From Ignatzschineria larvae DSM 13226 (lineage in GTDB: Bacteria > Pseudomonadota > Gammaproteobacteria > Cardiobacteriales > Wohlfahrtiimonadaceae), in the NCBI RefSeq assembly GCF_038500265.1, contig NZ_CP150637.1, positions 1,203,501-1,267,500 of the forward strand: 64,000 nt of DNA, written 5' to 3'. Below are positions 30,701-40,966 of this stretch, one piece after another (positions within the stretch are counted from its first letter, which is position 1; every line of letters starts with the position of its first letter). Under the pieces are notes generated by a model, which made no database searches, was not told the DNA's origin, and saw only the letters and a list, made by a program, of their open reading frames with translations. The position numbers and the translations under genes are program-made.

Positions 30701-31693
30701 ATGAAATATTCAGAAACTTTTACCATTTCCATTCCAAATCATCTAGATAACCAACGCATTGATGCAACTCTCCCTATCCTACAGGAAAATCTTTCCCGTA
30801 GCCAAGTGCAAAAACTGATAAAAAGTGGTCAGGTATTGTTAAATGGTGAAGTCCCAAAACCGAAAGATCCTGTTTCTGTCGGCGATACCATTACTATTAC
30901 CATAGAGCATTCGCCAGAAGAAGATAAATTAATTCCTGAAAAAATTGCGCTTGATATCCTTTATGAAGATGATGACTTAATGGTCATTAATAAACCTGCC
31001 GGTATGGTCGTCCATCCCGGTGCAGGTAATAATCAAGGTACATTAGCTAATGCCCTACTTCATCATGCGCCGAAGCTTGCAGAGTTATCCCGCGCCGGTA
31101 TTGTCCATCGTCTTGATAAAGAGACCTCAGGACTGCTTTTAATTGCGAAAACAATGGAAGCTGAAGAGAACCTAATCAATCAGTTTAAAGAGCGTACACC
31201 GACCAAAATTTATCACGCTTTAGTCATTGGAGAACTCATTTCAGGGCGCACCATTGATGCACCCATTGGTCGCAACCCTTATCGCCGGAAGCATATGTGG
31301 GTACCAGAACCCGATGAAGATGGCAATGTGGATGGTAAAGATGCGATTACCCATATTCGTGTTAAAGAACGTTTTCGCGCCCATACGTTAGTGGAAGCGA
31401 ATATTGAAACAGGTCGTACTCATCAAATTCGTGTCCATATGCAACATATTAATTACCCGATCGTAGGGGATAGTGATTATGGTGCTCGCCTAAAACTCCC
31501 CAAAAAATTTGGTCAACATGCAGAAAATGTTCTTCGGGGCTTTAAACGCCAAGCGCTTCACGCTTTCTCTATTCGATTTAACCATCCAAGAACAGGCGAA
31601 GAACTCTATTTTGAACAAGCCTACCCCAATGATATGACCCAACTCATCGATGCTATTCGAGAGGAGAGCCAACAATATGAGCAGAATCATTAA
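30701..31693 (+). CDS. rluD: 23S rRNA pseudouridine synthase RluD
   Basis: Makes pseudouridines at positions 1911, 1915 and 1917 of helix 69 in 23S rRNA. The 330-residue protein has an N-terminal S4 RNA-binding domain (LSRSQVQKLIKSGQVLLNGE, about 31-50) and the RluA-type catalytic domain, with INKPAGMVVHPG and the nucleophile Asp139 in HRLDKETSGLLLIAK, then GRTHQIRVHMQ. It overlaps the next gene, pgeF, by 17 bases; the rluD-pgeF pair is common in gammaproteobacteria. Confidence 0.94.
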   Translation: MKYSETFTISIPNHLDNQRIDATLPILQENLSRSQVQKLIKSGQVLLNGEVPKPKDPVSVGDTITITIEHSPEEDKLIPEKIALDILYEDDDLMVINKPAGMVVHPGAGNNQGTLANALLHHAPKLAELSRAGIVHRLDKETSGLLLIAKTMEAEENLINQFKERTPTKIYHALVIGELISGRTIDAPIGRNPYRRKHMWVPEPDEDGNVDGKDAITHIRVKERFRAHTLVEANIETGRTHQIRVHMQHINYPIVGDSDYGARLKLPKKFGQHAENVLRGFKRQALHAFSIRFNHPRTGEELYFEQAYPNDMTQLIDAIREESQQYEQNH

Positions 31694-32588
31694 GATTACG
31701 CCGAAAGATTCATTCAAAGACCCATTCAAAAAACCATTAAACGCCCCCTTAGAAAATCAATCAAACAATTCGATCGAGATCGTCACACCTCATTGGCCGA
31801 TTTCATCGCGTATTACGGCTTTCACAACGACCCGTAAAGGGGGCGTAAGCGAAGGCGATTTTAGGGGACTGAATATGGGATTGAGTACTGCCGATGATCC
31901 GCGTAGTGTAATGGCAAACCGTCAATTGCTACAGGAAGTACTGACTATTCCGGCCTCAGACTTTCATCTGACTCAGATTCATTCAAACCTTTGCGTGCCT
32001 GTTGATGAAAAATGGGCGGGAATTGGGGCTGATGCCTGCTATACCGATCAAGCGAATCTACCGGCAATGATTTTAACGGCGGATTGCTTACCCATCTTAA
32101 TTGCAAATAGGGCGGAAAATCGGGTTATAGCAATTCATGCAGGTTGGCGCTCGCTTTTGATGGATATTATTGAAAATAGTATTCGCAATCTCACTGCGCT
32201 TGGTGAAAAACCGGAAGATCTATTTGTCTGGCTTGGGCCTGCTATTTCGCAAAAAGCCTTTGAAGTCGGTAATGAAGTGCGACAAGCCTTTCTCTATCGT
32301 AATACGCTACTCGAGAATATCCTTATCGATACTTCTGGTAATCCGATTAAAGACAAGACTGTTGCAAATGATGAAAATCCTCTTTTTATCCCATCTAGTA
32401 ATGAGGGAAGATATTATGCGGATATCTATCAACTCGCTAAATTACGTCTCTATAACCTCGGGATTCCGACCACTCAAATTTATGGGGGTGATCTCTGCAC
32501 TTATAGTATGCCGGAATATTTCTACTCTTATCGCCGAGATGGCGCTAAATCTGGCAGAATGGCGAGTTGTATCTGGATTAATAGTTAA
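31677..32588 (+). CDS. pgeF: laccase-domain protein PgeF (YfiH family)
   Basis: YfiH-type proteins act as peptidoglycan-editing enzymes in E. coli and have been linked to purine nucleoside metabolism in other bacteria. The 303-residue protein has the metal-site motifs: HLTQIHSN, LTADCLPILI and IAIHAGWRSLL (His-Cys-His), then WLGPAISQKAFEVG, IYGGDLCTY and FYSYRRDGAKSGRMAS. I chose the start at 31677 because GAGGAG lies 10 bases upstream; an earlier ATG at 31650 would add nine residues. The N-terminal 35 residues (KDSFKDPFKKPLN) are an extra charged stretch. Translational coupling with rluD is likely. Confidence 0.9.
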   Translation: MSRIIKITPKDSFKDPFKKPLNAPLENQSNNSIEIVTPHWPISSRITAFTTTRKGGVSEGDFRGLNMGLSTADDPRSVMANRQLLQEVLTIPASDFHLTQIHSNLCVPVDEKWAGIGADACYTDQANLPAMILTADCLPILIANRAENRVIAIHAGWRSLLMDIIENSIRNLTALGEKPEDLFVWLGPAISQKAFEVGNEVRQAFLYRNTLLENILIDTSGNPIKDKTVANDENPLFIPSSNEGRYYADIYQLAKLRLYNLGIPTTQIYGGDLCTYSMPEYFYSYRRDGAKSGRMASCIWINS

Positions 32589-32728
32589 TAATTAGAATAG
32601 CTAGACTTAATAACTAAGATTCTGTGCATTAGAAAGATACATAAAGTAACCTGAAAGCGATCCAAAAATGCGGTAGAATAGCTACAATTTTTTAGTCAAT
32701 TTTAACCTGTGAGATATCTATAATTAAT

Positions 32729-34072
32729 ATGGCAACAGCACAATATAAGAACTTCTATATCCAGACGCAAGGCTGTCAAATGAACGAGTATGACTCGAAA
32801 AAAATGGCAGATTCACTCAAAGCATTTTGTAACTTAGAGCGAACTGAAAACCTTGAAGAGGCGGATGTTTTTATCCTGAATACCTGCTCTATTCGGGAAA
32901 AAGCGCAAGAAAAAGTCTTCTCAGAATTAGGACGTTGGCGAAAGTTTAAAGAAGAAAATCCTCATATCGTTATTGCGGTCGGTGGATGTGTTGCCTCACA
33001 AGAAGGGGAAGCGATTAAAAAGCGCGCGCCTTTTGTCGATATTATCTTTGGCCCACAAACGCTTCATCGTCTTCCTAAAATGTTACACGATGTTTGGCAA
33101 GGAAGTGGCACACAGGTGGATGTCTCTTTCCCTGAAATTGAAAAATTTGACCACTTACCAAAACCGAGAGCAGAAGGCGTCACAGCATTTGTCTCAATTA
33201 TGGAAGGCTGCAATAAGTATTGTTCATTCTGTATCGTGCCTTACACTCGGGGTGAAGAGATTTCTCGCCCTTTTATTGATGTGATTGGTGAAATTGCCGA
33301 ACTCGCTGAACAAGGGGTTCGGGAAGTGACACTTCTTGGGCAAAATGTGAATGATTACCAAGGCGAAATGCCAGATGGTCAAATTGGGGATCTCGCACTT
33401 CTCATTGAGTATGTCGCAGAGATTGAAGGTATTGAACGGATTCGTTATACCACATCTCACCCTATCGCTTTCTCAGATCGCTTAATCGAAGCTTATGCGC
33501 GTGTACCAAAACTCGTCTCACACCTTCATTTACCGGTGCAGTCAGGTTCTGACCACATCCTGATGATGATGAAACGTAACCATACCGTTCTAGAGTATAA
33601 AGCGAAGATTAAGAAATTGCGGGAAATTCGTCCTGATATTTCCATTTCAACGGATATTATCGTGGGCTTCCCTGGAGAAAGTGCTGAGGACTTTGAGGCG
33701 ACGATGAAACTGGTCGAAGATATTCATTACGACTTTTCATTTAGCTTCATCTACTCTGCTCGCCCAGGAACGCCTGCTGCAAACTTACCGGATAATGTGC
33801 CTATGGAAGAGAAGAAAGAGCGTCTTGCAAGATTGCAAGCTAAATTAACAGAACAAGCTAATGCAATTTCACAAAGTATGGTGGGGACAACGCAACGCAT
33901 TTTAGTGGATCGCCCTTCTCGGCATAATCCTAAAGAGCTTGCCGGTCGGACCGAGAACAATCGAGTAGTTAACTTTGAAGCGCCTTCCTCGCTCATCGGT
34001 CACTTCTGTGATGTCGTCATTACAGAAGCCCTACCAAACTCGTTAAGAGGCCGTTTAGCCGTAGAACAGTAA
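32729..34072 (+). CDS. miaB: tRNA-2-methylthio-N6-dimethylallyladenosine synthase MiaB
   Basis: Radical-SAM enzyme that adds a methylthio group to i6A37 of tRNAs. The 447-residue protein has the N-terminal methylthiotransferase cysteines in [20 protein letters not shown] and GGCVASQEG, the radical-SAM C-x3-C-x2-C in [25 protein letters not shown] and a C-terminal TRAM domain (about 385-445). The two Fe-S clusters are therefore complete. It is a single gene with its own terminator just after the stop codon. Confidence 0.96.
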   Translation: MATAQYKNFYIQTQGCQMNEYDSKKMADSLKAFCNLERTENLEEADVFILNTCSIREKAQEKVFSELGRWRKFKEENPHIVIAVGGCVASQEGEAIKKRAPFVDIIFGPQTLHRLPKMLHDVWQGSGTQVDVSFPEIEKFDHLPKPRAEGVTAFVSIMEGCNKYCSFCIVPYTRGEEISRPFIDVIGEIAELAEQGVREVTLLGQNVNDYQGEMPDGQIGDLALLIEYVAEIEGIERIRYTTSHPIAFSDRLIEAYARVPKLVSHLHLPVQSGSDHILMMMKRNHTVLEYKAKIKKLREIRPDISISTDIIVGFPGESAEDFEATMKLVEDIHYDFSFSFIYSARPGTPAANLPDNVPMEEKKERLARLQAKLTEQANAISQSMVGTTQRILVDRPSRHNPKELAGRTENNRVVNFEAPSSLIGHFCDVVITEALPNSLRGRLAVEQ

Positions 34073-34087
34073 AACAAAAAATAGCTC

Positions 34088-34117
34088 AAAAAAGATCGAC
34101 ATTTGTTGATCTTTTTT
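34088..34117 (+). terminator. terminator of miaB
   Basis: AAAAAAGATC pairs with GATCTTTTTT (34088-34097 with 34108-34117), 15 bases after the miaB stop codon, with the T-run inside the 3' arm. Confidence 0.85.
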
Positions 34118-34226
34118 ACTATCAGTTCCCAAAAGTAAAGATTTTTGTAGTAGAGTAGTAGTGTCATTAATTCTGTAAGTCTCCCGATAACAATAGTAGC
34201 TAATAGAGTGATTAAGGTAATGATAA

Positions 34227-34240
34227 CTGATATAAATCAG
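34227..34240. promoter_or_regulatory. palindrome CTGAT-ATAA-ATCAG, FNR-like
   Basis: A perfect inverted repeat in the miaB-pepA gap, 232 bases before pepA. The TGAT-N4-ATCA centre matches the FNR/CRP half-site spacing, but its outer bases are C/G rather than T/A, and the distance to pepA is long. A weak candidate. Confidence 0.3.
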
Positions 34241-34392
34241 GTTCTAGATCTAATCCCTACTTTAAATAGCGCCCATTCCTTGAATTTCAATGAAATGGAT
34301 CTAAGTTGTTATAAAGGATTATGACTCATATTACTCATTTTAATGATCACTATGGCAATGTGGTCACTTTATGAATAAGCTTTGCAGAATGA

Positions 34393-34432
34393 ATTAATTT
34401 AAGTAATTTAAGTAATTTAAGTAATTTAAGTA
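34393..34432. repeat. 9-bp tandem repeat upstream of pepA
   Basis: The unit AAGTAATTT occurs three times perfectly from 34401 to 34427, with partial units on both sides. It ends 40 bases before the pepA start, so it lies in or near the promoter and copy-number change could alter expression. The rest of the 399-base miaB-pepA gap holds the miaB terminator and one palindrome. Confidence 0.8.
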
Positions 34433-34471
34433 ATAACACGCTAAATAAATCACGCAATTAAAGGAAACAAA

Positions 34472-35965
34472 ATGAAACTCAATCAAATCCATTTTGATCT
34501 TGCAAAAGAGCAATTACATCAACATCAAAGTGATTGTCTTGTCATCGGTGCTTTCGAGGGAAAACTAACCGTTAGCAGTGAAAAAGTTGATCAGGCACTG
34601 AAGGGGTTGCTCTCCGATTTAGTAAAAAGTGGAGATATTACTGGCAAAGTGGGTGATGTATTACCATTAGTGATAACTGAAGGGATTGGTAGCAAACGCC
34701 TGCTGATCGTTGGCTTAGGAAAAGAGGATGAATTCTCCGTTGACCACCTTCGTAAAGCCGTTATGAGTGCCACTAGAGTTGCCAAATCATCACCTGCCAA
34801 ATCACTCTCGTTTGCGCTTCTTGAACAGTGCAAAAATAAAGGGAAATCAATTCCAATATTGATTCAAGCAGTCGCTGATGTACTTTATCAATTTAATGCG
34901 CCTCGCAAAGAAGCGGTTAAAGCGCAGCAGTTAACACAAATTCGTATTGTCGATGAAAAAGGCAATAGTGAAGTGACTAAAGCTGTTGCGTATGGCCAAG
35001 CCTTGGTCAATGGTATGGCCTTCACCAAAGATTTGGCGAATATGCCGGCAAATATAATGACACCAAGTGATTTAGGAGATGCAGCACTTGCGCTTGCGAA
35101 GAAATTCCCTAACGTCAAAGCGACAGTACTTGGCAAAACAGAGATTAAAAAACTTGGCATGGGTGCATTTTTAGCCGTTGCACAAGGTTCGGCAGAAAAA
35201 CCACGCTTTATCGTTTTAGAATATCGTCATGACAAAGCTAAAGATGAAGCCCCGATTGCACTAGTCGGTAAAGGTGTAACCTTTGATACCGGCGGTATTT
35301 CTCTTAAACCTGGTGCGGCGATGGATGAGATGAAATATGATATGGGCGGCGCTGCTTCTGTCCTCGGAACATTCAGAGCATTGGCAGAATTAAATCTTGA
35401 GACACACGTTATTGGTCTTATTCCTGCCACTGAAAATATGCCTTCCGGCGAAGCGGTAAAACCTGGAGATGTAATTACATCTATGTCCGGTCAAACCATT
35501 GAAGTGCTCAATACTGATGCAGAGGGTCGCCTTATTCTCTGTGATGCACTGACTTATGCCACCCACTTTAAGCCAAAAGCAATTGTAGATATTGCTACAT
35601 TAACAGGCGCCATCATTATTGCGCTAGGTCATGAAGTTTCAGGATTATTTAGTAATAATGAAGATTTAACCGCAAAACTCAAAGCATCTAGCGAAAAGAC
35701 TCGCGATCACGTTTGGCAGTTCCCTATTTGGAAAGATATTTACCAACCAATGCTCGATTCTAATTTTGCCGATATGGGTAATATTAGCGCCGGTCGTGGC
35801 GCTGGTTCGATTACTGCGGCCTGCTTCCTTGAACGTTTCGTAGAGGAGTATCCATGGGCGCATTTAGATGTCGCAGGTACCGCTTGGACATCGGGTAAAG
35901 AGAAAGGCTCGACAGCTCGCCCTGTCCCTCTTCTACTTGATTTTATTAATAGTTTTCATTCATAA
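34472..35965 (+). CDS. pepA: leucyl aminopeptidase PepA
   Basis: Cytoplasmic M17 metallopeptidase that removes N-terminal residues; in E. coli it also acts as a DNA-binding accessory protein. The 497-residue protein has the N-terminal regulatory domain, then the catalytic part: VTFDTGGISLKPG with the metal ligand Asp and catalytic Lys, KYDMGGAASVLG, and the family signature NTDAEGRLIL near residue 347. All ligands are present. AAAGGAAAC precedes the ATG. It appears monocistronic and is followed by gapA after 132 bases. Confidence 0.95.
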   Translation: MKLNQIHFDLAKEQLHQHQSDCLVIGAFEGKLTVSSEKVDQALKGLLSDLVKSGDITGKVGDVLPLVITEGIGSKRLLIVGLGKEDEFSVDHLRKAVMSATRVAKSSPAKSLSFALLEQCKNKGKSIPILIQAVADVLYQFNAPRKEAVKAQQLTQIRIVDEKGNSEVTKAVAYGQALVNGMAFTKDLANMPANIMTPSDLGDAALALAKKFPNVKATVLGKTEIKKLGMGAFLAVAQGSAEKPRFIVLEYRHDKAKDEAPIALVGKGVTFDTGGISLKPGAAMDEMKYDMGGAASVLGTFRALAELNLETHVIGLIPATENMPSGEAVKPGDVITSMSGQTIEVLNTDAEGRLILCDALTYATHFKPKAIVDIATLTGAIIIALGHEVSGLFSNNEDLTAKLKASSEKTRDHVWQFPIWKDIYQPMLDSNFADMGNISAGRGAGSITAACFLERFVEEYPWAHLDVAGTAWTSGKEKGSTARPVPLLLDFINSFHS

Positions 35966-36079
35966 TGTTACAGCGTAATGTAATTTTGTAACGCGATTTA
36001 TAACCGCAATTGTAACTTATGGCATTTTTACATTTCATCTCTTACAAGCAGATTTTGCCTCTGTAAGAACCCACTCTGA

Positions 36080-37093
<1,014 letters not shown>

Positions 37094-37180
37094 ATTGAGA
37101 AATAACTTGAGAAAATAAAGTACAACTTAACATCTCATAACTCATTGATTCTCTAATGAAAAGAGTCAATGATAAAAATA

Positions 37181-37211
37181 GACCCCAATAAATTCTACTT
37201 ATTGGGGTTTA
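37181..37211 (+). terminator. terminator of gapA
   Basis: ACCCCAATA (37182-37190) pairs with TATTGGGGT (37200-37208), followed by TT. It lies 88 bases after the gapA stop codon; nothing else was found in the 301-base gap before the uspA gene. Confidence 0.8.
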
Positions 37212-37394
37212 TGCTAAGTAAGTTCGATATTTTCCTCCTAGTTTAATTCCGTTGATTGTGTTATCAATATATAGAGTAATATCAATAAATGTAAAAGTTA
37301 AACCTGAAAGGTGATAGCGAGGGTTGAAAAGTGTAAATATTCCACTGCACAGATGAATATATAATCCCGATACTATTTTCAAAGGAGAAAATCT

Positions 37395-37829
37395 ATGAGT
37401 CTTCCATATAAAATAATTCTAGTACCTGTTGATGGCTCTGAAGCCTCCATTAAAGCACTTGATAGAGCGATTGAGTTAACTAAATTTTATAGTAGTAAGT
37501 TAATTATCGCCCACGTCATCGATGTTCGTTCTTACTCACTAGCGATTGCTTATCGTGAACCGCTTGAGCAATATGCGGAAGATAATGCGAAGAAAATCCT
37601 AACGGATGCAGAAAATAGAGCCAAAGAAGCAGGCTTAACTGATATAGCAACCGTCAAAAAAGAGGGATCACCTCGTTCTGTCATTGCTAAGAAGATTGCT
37701 CCTGAAGTAAATGCTGATTTGATCGTCATGGGTGCAACGGGCTATGGAATGGTTGAAAGAATGTTCGTAGGTTCCGTATCAGAAAGCACCGTTCGTCATT
37801 CTCATTGTGATATCATGATTGTTCGTTAA
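37395..37829 (+). CDS. universal stress protein UspA family
   Basis: A 144-residue single-domain Usp protein. It has the opening KIILVPVDGSEASIKALDRA, the ATP-binding pattern GATGYGMVERMFVGSVSE (G-x2-G-x9-GS) and the closing CDIMIVR. ATP-binding Usp proteins of this kind help cells survive starvation and oxidative or envelope stress. AAAGGAG lies 8 bases before the ATG. Monocistronic, with a terminator at 37922. Confidence 0.9.
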   Translation: MSLPYKIILVPVDGSEASIKALDRAIELTKFYSSKLIIAHVIDVRSYSLAIAYREPLEQYAEDNAKKILTDAENRAKEAGLTDIATVKKEGSPRSVIAKKIAPEVNADLIVMGATGYGMVERMFVGSVSESTVRHSHCDIMIVR

Positions 37830-37921
37830 TTCAATGCTTACAAGCTACAACTTGAATTAATTTATCTCATTTAGTTTGTAAGTAATTGATAAACAACTCA
37901 ACAATCACTGTTAATATCAAT

Positions 37922-37947
37922 AAAGCCTGTTATTTTGCAGGCTTTTA
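37922..37947 (+). terminator. terminator between uspA and yaiI
   Basis: AAAGCCTG (37922-37929) pairs with CAGGCTTT (37938-37945), then T. It ends 25 bases before the yaiI start. Confidence 0.85.
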
Positions 37948-37971
37948 TCCTTTTGTAGAGAAATCAAATCT

Positions 37972-38427
37972 ATGCCCAAAATTTTAGTCGATGCTGATGC
38001 GATTCCCAATCTCCTTAAAGAGATTCTCTGCCGCGTTGCGGTTCGAGAGAAGATCAAAGTGACTTTTATTGCCAATCAGCGTATTCAACTTCCCCGCTCG
38101 CCTTTTATTCAATCGATTCAAGTTCTCTCAGGGTTTGATGTTGCGGATCAGCGTATTGTCGATTTAACAGAAAAAAATGATCTGATTATTACAGCAGATA
38201 TCCCCCTTGCGAAAGATATCCTCAATAAAGCAGGTAAAGCACTCAACCCTCGTGGATATTTTTACGATCAAGGCACCATTGATGCCAAATTGACGATGCG
38301 GGATTTTAATGATGCCCTACGCGGTAGCGGGATTCAAACTAAAGGCCCTTCACCATTGACACAACGGGATCGACAACTCTTCACAAATAACCTCGATCTT
38401 TGGTTACGGGATTATCATCGGCTTTAA
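37972..38427 (+). CDS. yaiI: YaiI/YqxD family protein (DUF188)
   Basis: A 151-residue protein of the UPF0178 family, a PIN-like fold without a settled function. Visible family features are ILVDADAIPNLLKEIL at the start (acidic cluster), TFIANQRI, FDVADQRIVDLTEKNDLIITADIPLA and LNPRGYFYDQGTID. The conserved Asp residues suggest metal binding. No signal peptide. It is preceded by a terminator and ends 211 bases before a glutaredoxin gene. Confidence 0.88.
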   Translation: MPKILVDADAIPNLLKEILCRVAVREKIKVTFIANQRIQLPRSPFIQSIQVLSGFDVADQRIVDLTEKNDLIITADIPLAKDILNKAGKALNPRGYFYDQGTIDAKLTMRDFNDALRGSGIQTKGPSPLTQRDRQLFTNNLDLWLRDYHRL

Positions 38428-38638
38428 ATGAAACCAGTTTGATATTAGTAGGAAATTGCTAGAACATATCGTTTTATTGCCATTTAAGGTACAATGGTAG
38501 ACATTACTTCAATATATTTTTATGAACAATTTTATTTAAAATTCGTTTAATATCCATTTAATATTCATTTCATTAAATTGACAATCAGTTGATTCTATCA
38601 CCTGAGCGTCCATTTATTTTGCAACTAAAGGTTACTAT

Positions 38639-39016
38639 ATGAAACTCATTCGTAATATTCTCGGCAAGGCTATTATCTTTTTTGATGAAAAATTTGCCCC
38701 TACACCGACTAAACGTACGCCGGAAGCACAAGCCGTTATCAATGAAAAGACTAAAAAATTAGCGCTCTATCAATATCATATGTGCCCTTTTTGCGTTAAA
38801 GTACGCCGTACTATCAAACGGTTAAACCTCAACATTGAGTTAAGAGATGCAAAAGAAGAACCCTATGGCAGTGAATTAGAGAAAGAGGGGGGTAAGAAAC
38901 AAGTACCCTGCCTTAAAATCATCAATAGCGATGGCTCTGTGAATTGGATGTATGAATCTGATCTTATCAATCAATATCTTGAAAAATTAGTTCACGAAGC
39001 ACAAACCGCTGAATAA
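38639..39016 (+). CDS. glutaredoxin-domain protein
   Basis: A 125-residue protein with a thioredoxin fold. The redox motif C-x2-C is in YHMCPFCVKVRRTI (Cys near 51 and 54), followed by the cis-Pro in KKQVPCLKI and WMYESDLINQYLE, as in single-domain glutaredoxins/GST N-terminal domains. About 45 residues precede the fold and include a hydrophobic helix (about 7-16), so membrane association is possible. The substrate is unknown. A hairpin at 39047 probably ends the transcript. Confidence 0.8.
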   Translation: MKLIRNILGKAIIFFDEKFAPTPTKRTPEAQAVINEKTKKLALYQYHMCPFCVKVRRTIKRLNLNIELRDAKEEPYGSELEKEGGKKQVPCLKIINSDGSVNWMYESDLINQYLEKLVHEAQTAE

Positions 39017-39046
39017 TAAGTTCTATTCATAATAGTCTCTATTGAT

Positions 39047-39075
39047 TAATGCGCGATATCAATTGCGCATTATTT
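39047..39075 (+). terminator. hairpin after glutaredoxin gene
   Basis: TAATGCGC pairs with GCGCATTA around a 10-base loop, 31 bases after the stop codon, followed by TTT. Confidence 0.65.
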
Positions 39076-39251
39076 CCATCCTTGACTAGCTAGTACTATC
39101 TTGTACTTAGCGCTATAAGCGTCAGTTTCTTTCAATAAAAGATACTCAACTGCTTTGTCTATTTTTAGTCGTATTTACATTTTGATACTTAACCTATGAT
39201 AAAACTATCCTCTTTATGTTACTTCTCCGGGTTATTTTCAAAAGTAAAGTT

Positions 39252-40775
39252 ATGTCTAAACAGTTTATCTCCACTATTCGTCAAGAATGGTTCTCTAACG
39301 TCCCTAAAGATCTTATTTCAGGGCTGATTGTTGCCCTTGCGCTTATTCCTGAAGCTATTGCTTTCTCTATTATTGCCGGCGTTGATCCTAAAATCGGGCT
39401 CTATGCTTCTTTCTCAATGGCGGTTGTGATTGCTTTTGCCGGGGGACGACCTGCGATGATTTCAGCAGCTACCGGGGCTATGGCGCTCTTAATGGTTTCC
39501 CTCGTTAAAAATCACGGGCTTGAATATCTCCTTGCTGCCACTATTCTCACCGGGGTTTTGCAAGTAATTGCGGGATATATCAAACTCGGTGCGTTAATGC
39601 GCTTTGTCCCTAACTCTGTTGTGATAGGATTCGTTAATGCGCTCGCTATTTTGATCTTTATGGCACAATTACCGGAACTGACAAATGTCCATTGGGCCGT
39701 TTATCCGTTAGTGCTTGCCGGACTTGCGATTATCTACCTCTTTCCTTACATTCCGGTCATTGGTAAGATGCTCCCTTCGCCATTAATCTGTATTGTTATT
39801 TTGACCTTATTTGTCTTTATCACCGGCATTGATATTCGGACTGTAGGCGATATGGGAGAACTCCCTGATACACTTCCTACCTTTTTAATCCCTAATATTC
39901 CTTTTAACCTCGAAACGCTCTCGATTATTTTCCCCTATTCCATTGCGCTTATGATCGTAGGTCTCTTGGAATCGATGATGACTGCTGCGATTGTGGATGA
40001 TTTCACAGAAACTACAAGTGATAAAAACCGGGAATGTAAAGGCCAAGGATTAGCGAATATTGTGACCGGTTTTTTAGGCGGAATGGCGGGCTGTGCGATG
40101 ATTGGTCAATCAGTCATTAACGTCAAATCAGGAGGACGTACTCGACTTTCTACATTCTGTGCAGGGATTTTCCTACTCATTTTAGTAGTCTTTATGTCGG
40201 ATCTGATTCGGATTATTCCTATGGCTGCGCTTGTAGCAGTGATGATTATGGTCTCCATAGGAACCTTTGATTGGGGATCAATTCGTCATTTCCATAAGAT
40301 GCCTATTTATACCAATATCGTAATGCTCGTCACTGTTGCCGTTGTGGTTTACACCCATAACCTCGCTTTTGGTGTTATTACCGGCGTGTTGCTTTCAATG
40401 GCTTTCTTTGCCTATAAGGTAGAGCAATATCTTGAGATTGAAGCCCATTCTACGCTTGAGAATAATCATCGAACTTACTATGTTAATGGTCAGCTCTTCT
40501 TTAGCTCGGCGCATAAACTCAATAATGCGTTCGATTTTAAAGAACGAGTAAAACGCATTACCTTAGATCTTAGCAAAGCTACCATTTGGGATCTCACAGC
40601 CGTTAGTACCATTGATAAAATCATTCTTAAATATATTCGTGAGGGAATGGACATAGATGTGAGCGGACTCAATGCACAAACAGCGAAAATGATGCAGCAA
40701 TATAGTATCCATAAAACCACTATTTTTGCACCCTCGATAGAGAATAAAGCATCCTCTTCTCTCACTATCGAATAA
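39252..40775 (+). CDS. SulP-family anion permease with STAS domain
   Basis: Inner-membrane transporter of the SLC26/SulP family, likely for sulfate, bicarbonate or another anion. The 507-residue protein has about 10-14 membrane segments; landmarks are [29 protein letters not shown], the [17 protein letters not shown] loop and [22 protein letters not shown]. The last 90 residues are a STAS domain ([20 protein letters not shown] to the end). The start at 39252 avoids 12 extra residues opened by an ATG at 39216; neither has a strong ribosome-binding site. No carbonic anhydrase or sulfur genes are adjacent to settle the substrate. Confidence 0.88.
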   Translation: MSKQFISTIRQEWFSNVPKDLISGLIVALALIPEAIAFSIIAGVDPKIGLYASFSMAVVIAFAGGRPAMISAATGAMALLMVSLVKNHGLEYLLAATILTGVLQVIAGYIKLGALMRFVPNSVVIGFVNALAILIFMAQLPELTNVHWAVYPLVLAGLAIIYLFPYIPVIGKMLPSPLICIVILTLFVFITGIDIRTVGDMGELPDTLPTFLIPNIPFNLETLSIIFPYSIALMIVGLLESMMTAAIVDDFTETTSDKNRECKGQGLANIVTGFLGGMAGCAMIGQSVINVKSGGRTRLSTFCAGIFLLILVVFMSDLIRIIPMAALVAVMIMVSIGTFDWGSIRHFHKMPIYTNIVMLVTVAVVVYTHNLAFGVITGVLLSMAFFAYKVEQYLEIEAHSTLENNHRTYYVNGQLFFSSAHKLNNAFDFKERVKRITLDLSKATIWDLTAVSTIDKIILKYIREGMDIDVSGLNAQTAKMMQQYSIHKTTIFAPSIENKASSSLTIE

Positions 40776-40783
40776 TGATTTAA

Positions 40784-40869
40784 TATAGTAATATCAGTTC
40801 AAAATAAGCTTATTTATAGTAAGATCGGTTCAAAAGAAGCTTGTTAAAATGCCGGCGCATCGGCTGATC
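40784..40869 (-). repeat. MITE-like repeat, copy D (half element with doubled end)
   Basis: A reversed, truncated copy. Two right-end inverted repeats follow each other, TATAGTAATATCAGTTCAAA at 40784 and TATAGTAAGATCGGTTCAAA at 40815, then AAATGCCGGCGCATCGGCTG. The rest of the element, including GATGCCGGATAGAAC, is absent. It lies between the convergent ends of the SulP and autotransporter genes. Confidence 0.8.
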
Positions 40870-40884
40870 CACTAATCGATAAAC

Positions 40885-40917
40885 AAAAGGCGCTGTGAAT
40901 AATCACAACGCCTTTTT
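40885..40917. terminator. bidirectional terminator, SulP gene/autotransporter
   Basis: AAAGGCGCTGTGA pairs with TCACAACGCCTTT (one mismatched position), flanked by an A-run and TTTTT. It serves both converging genes. Confidence 0.8.
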
Positions 40918-40966
40918 GCTCACTAATAGCTTAAAAATTTTTAATAATTTTCAACTTTAATCAAAA

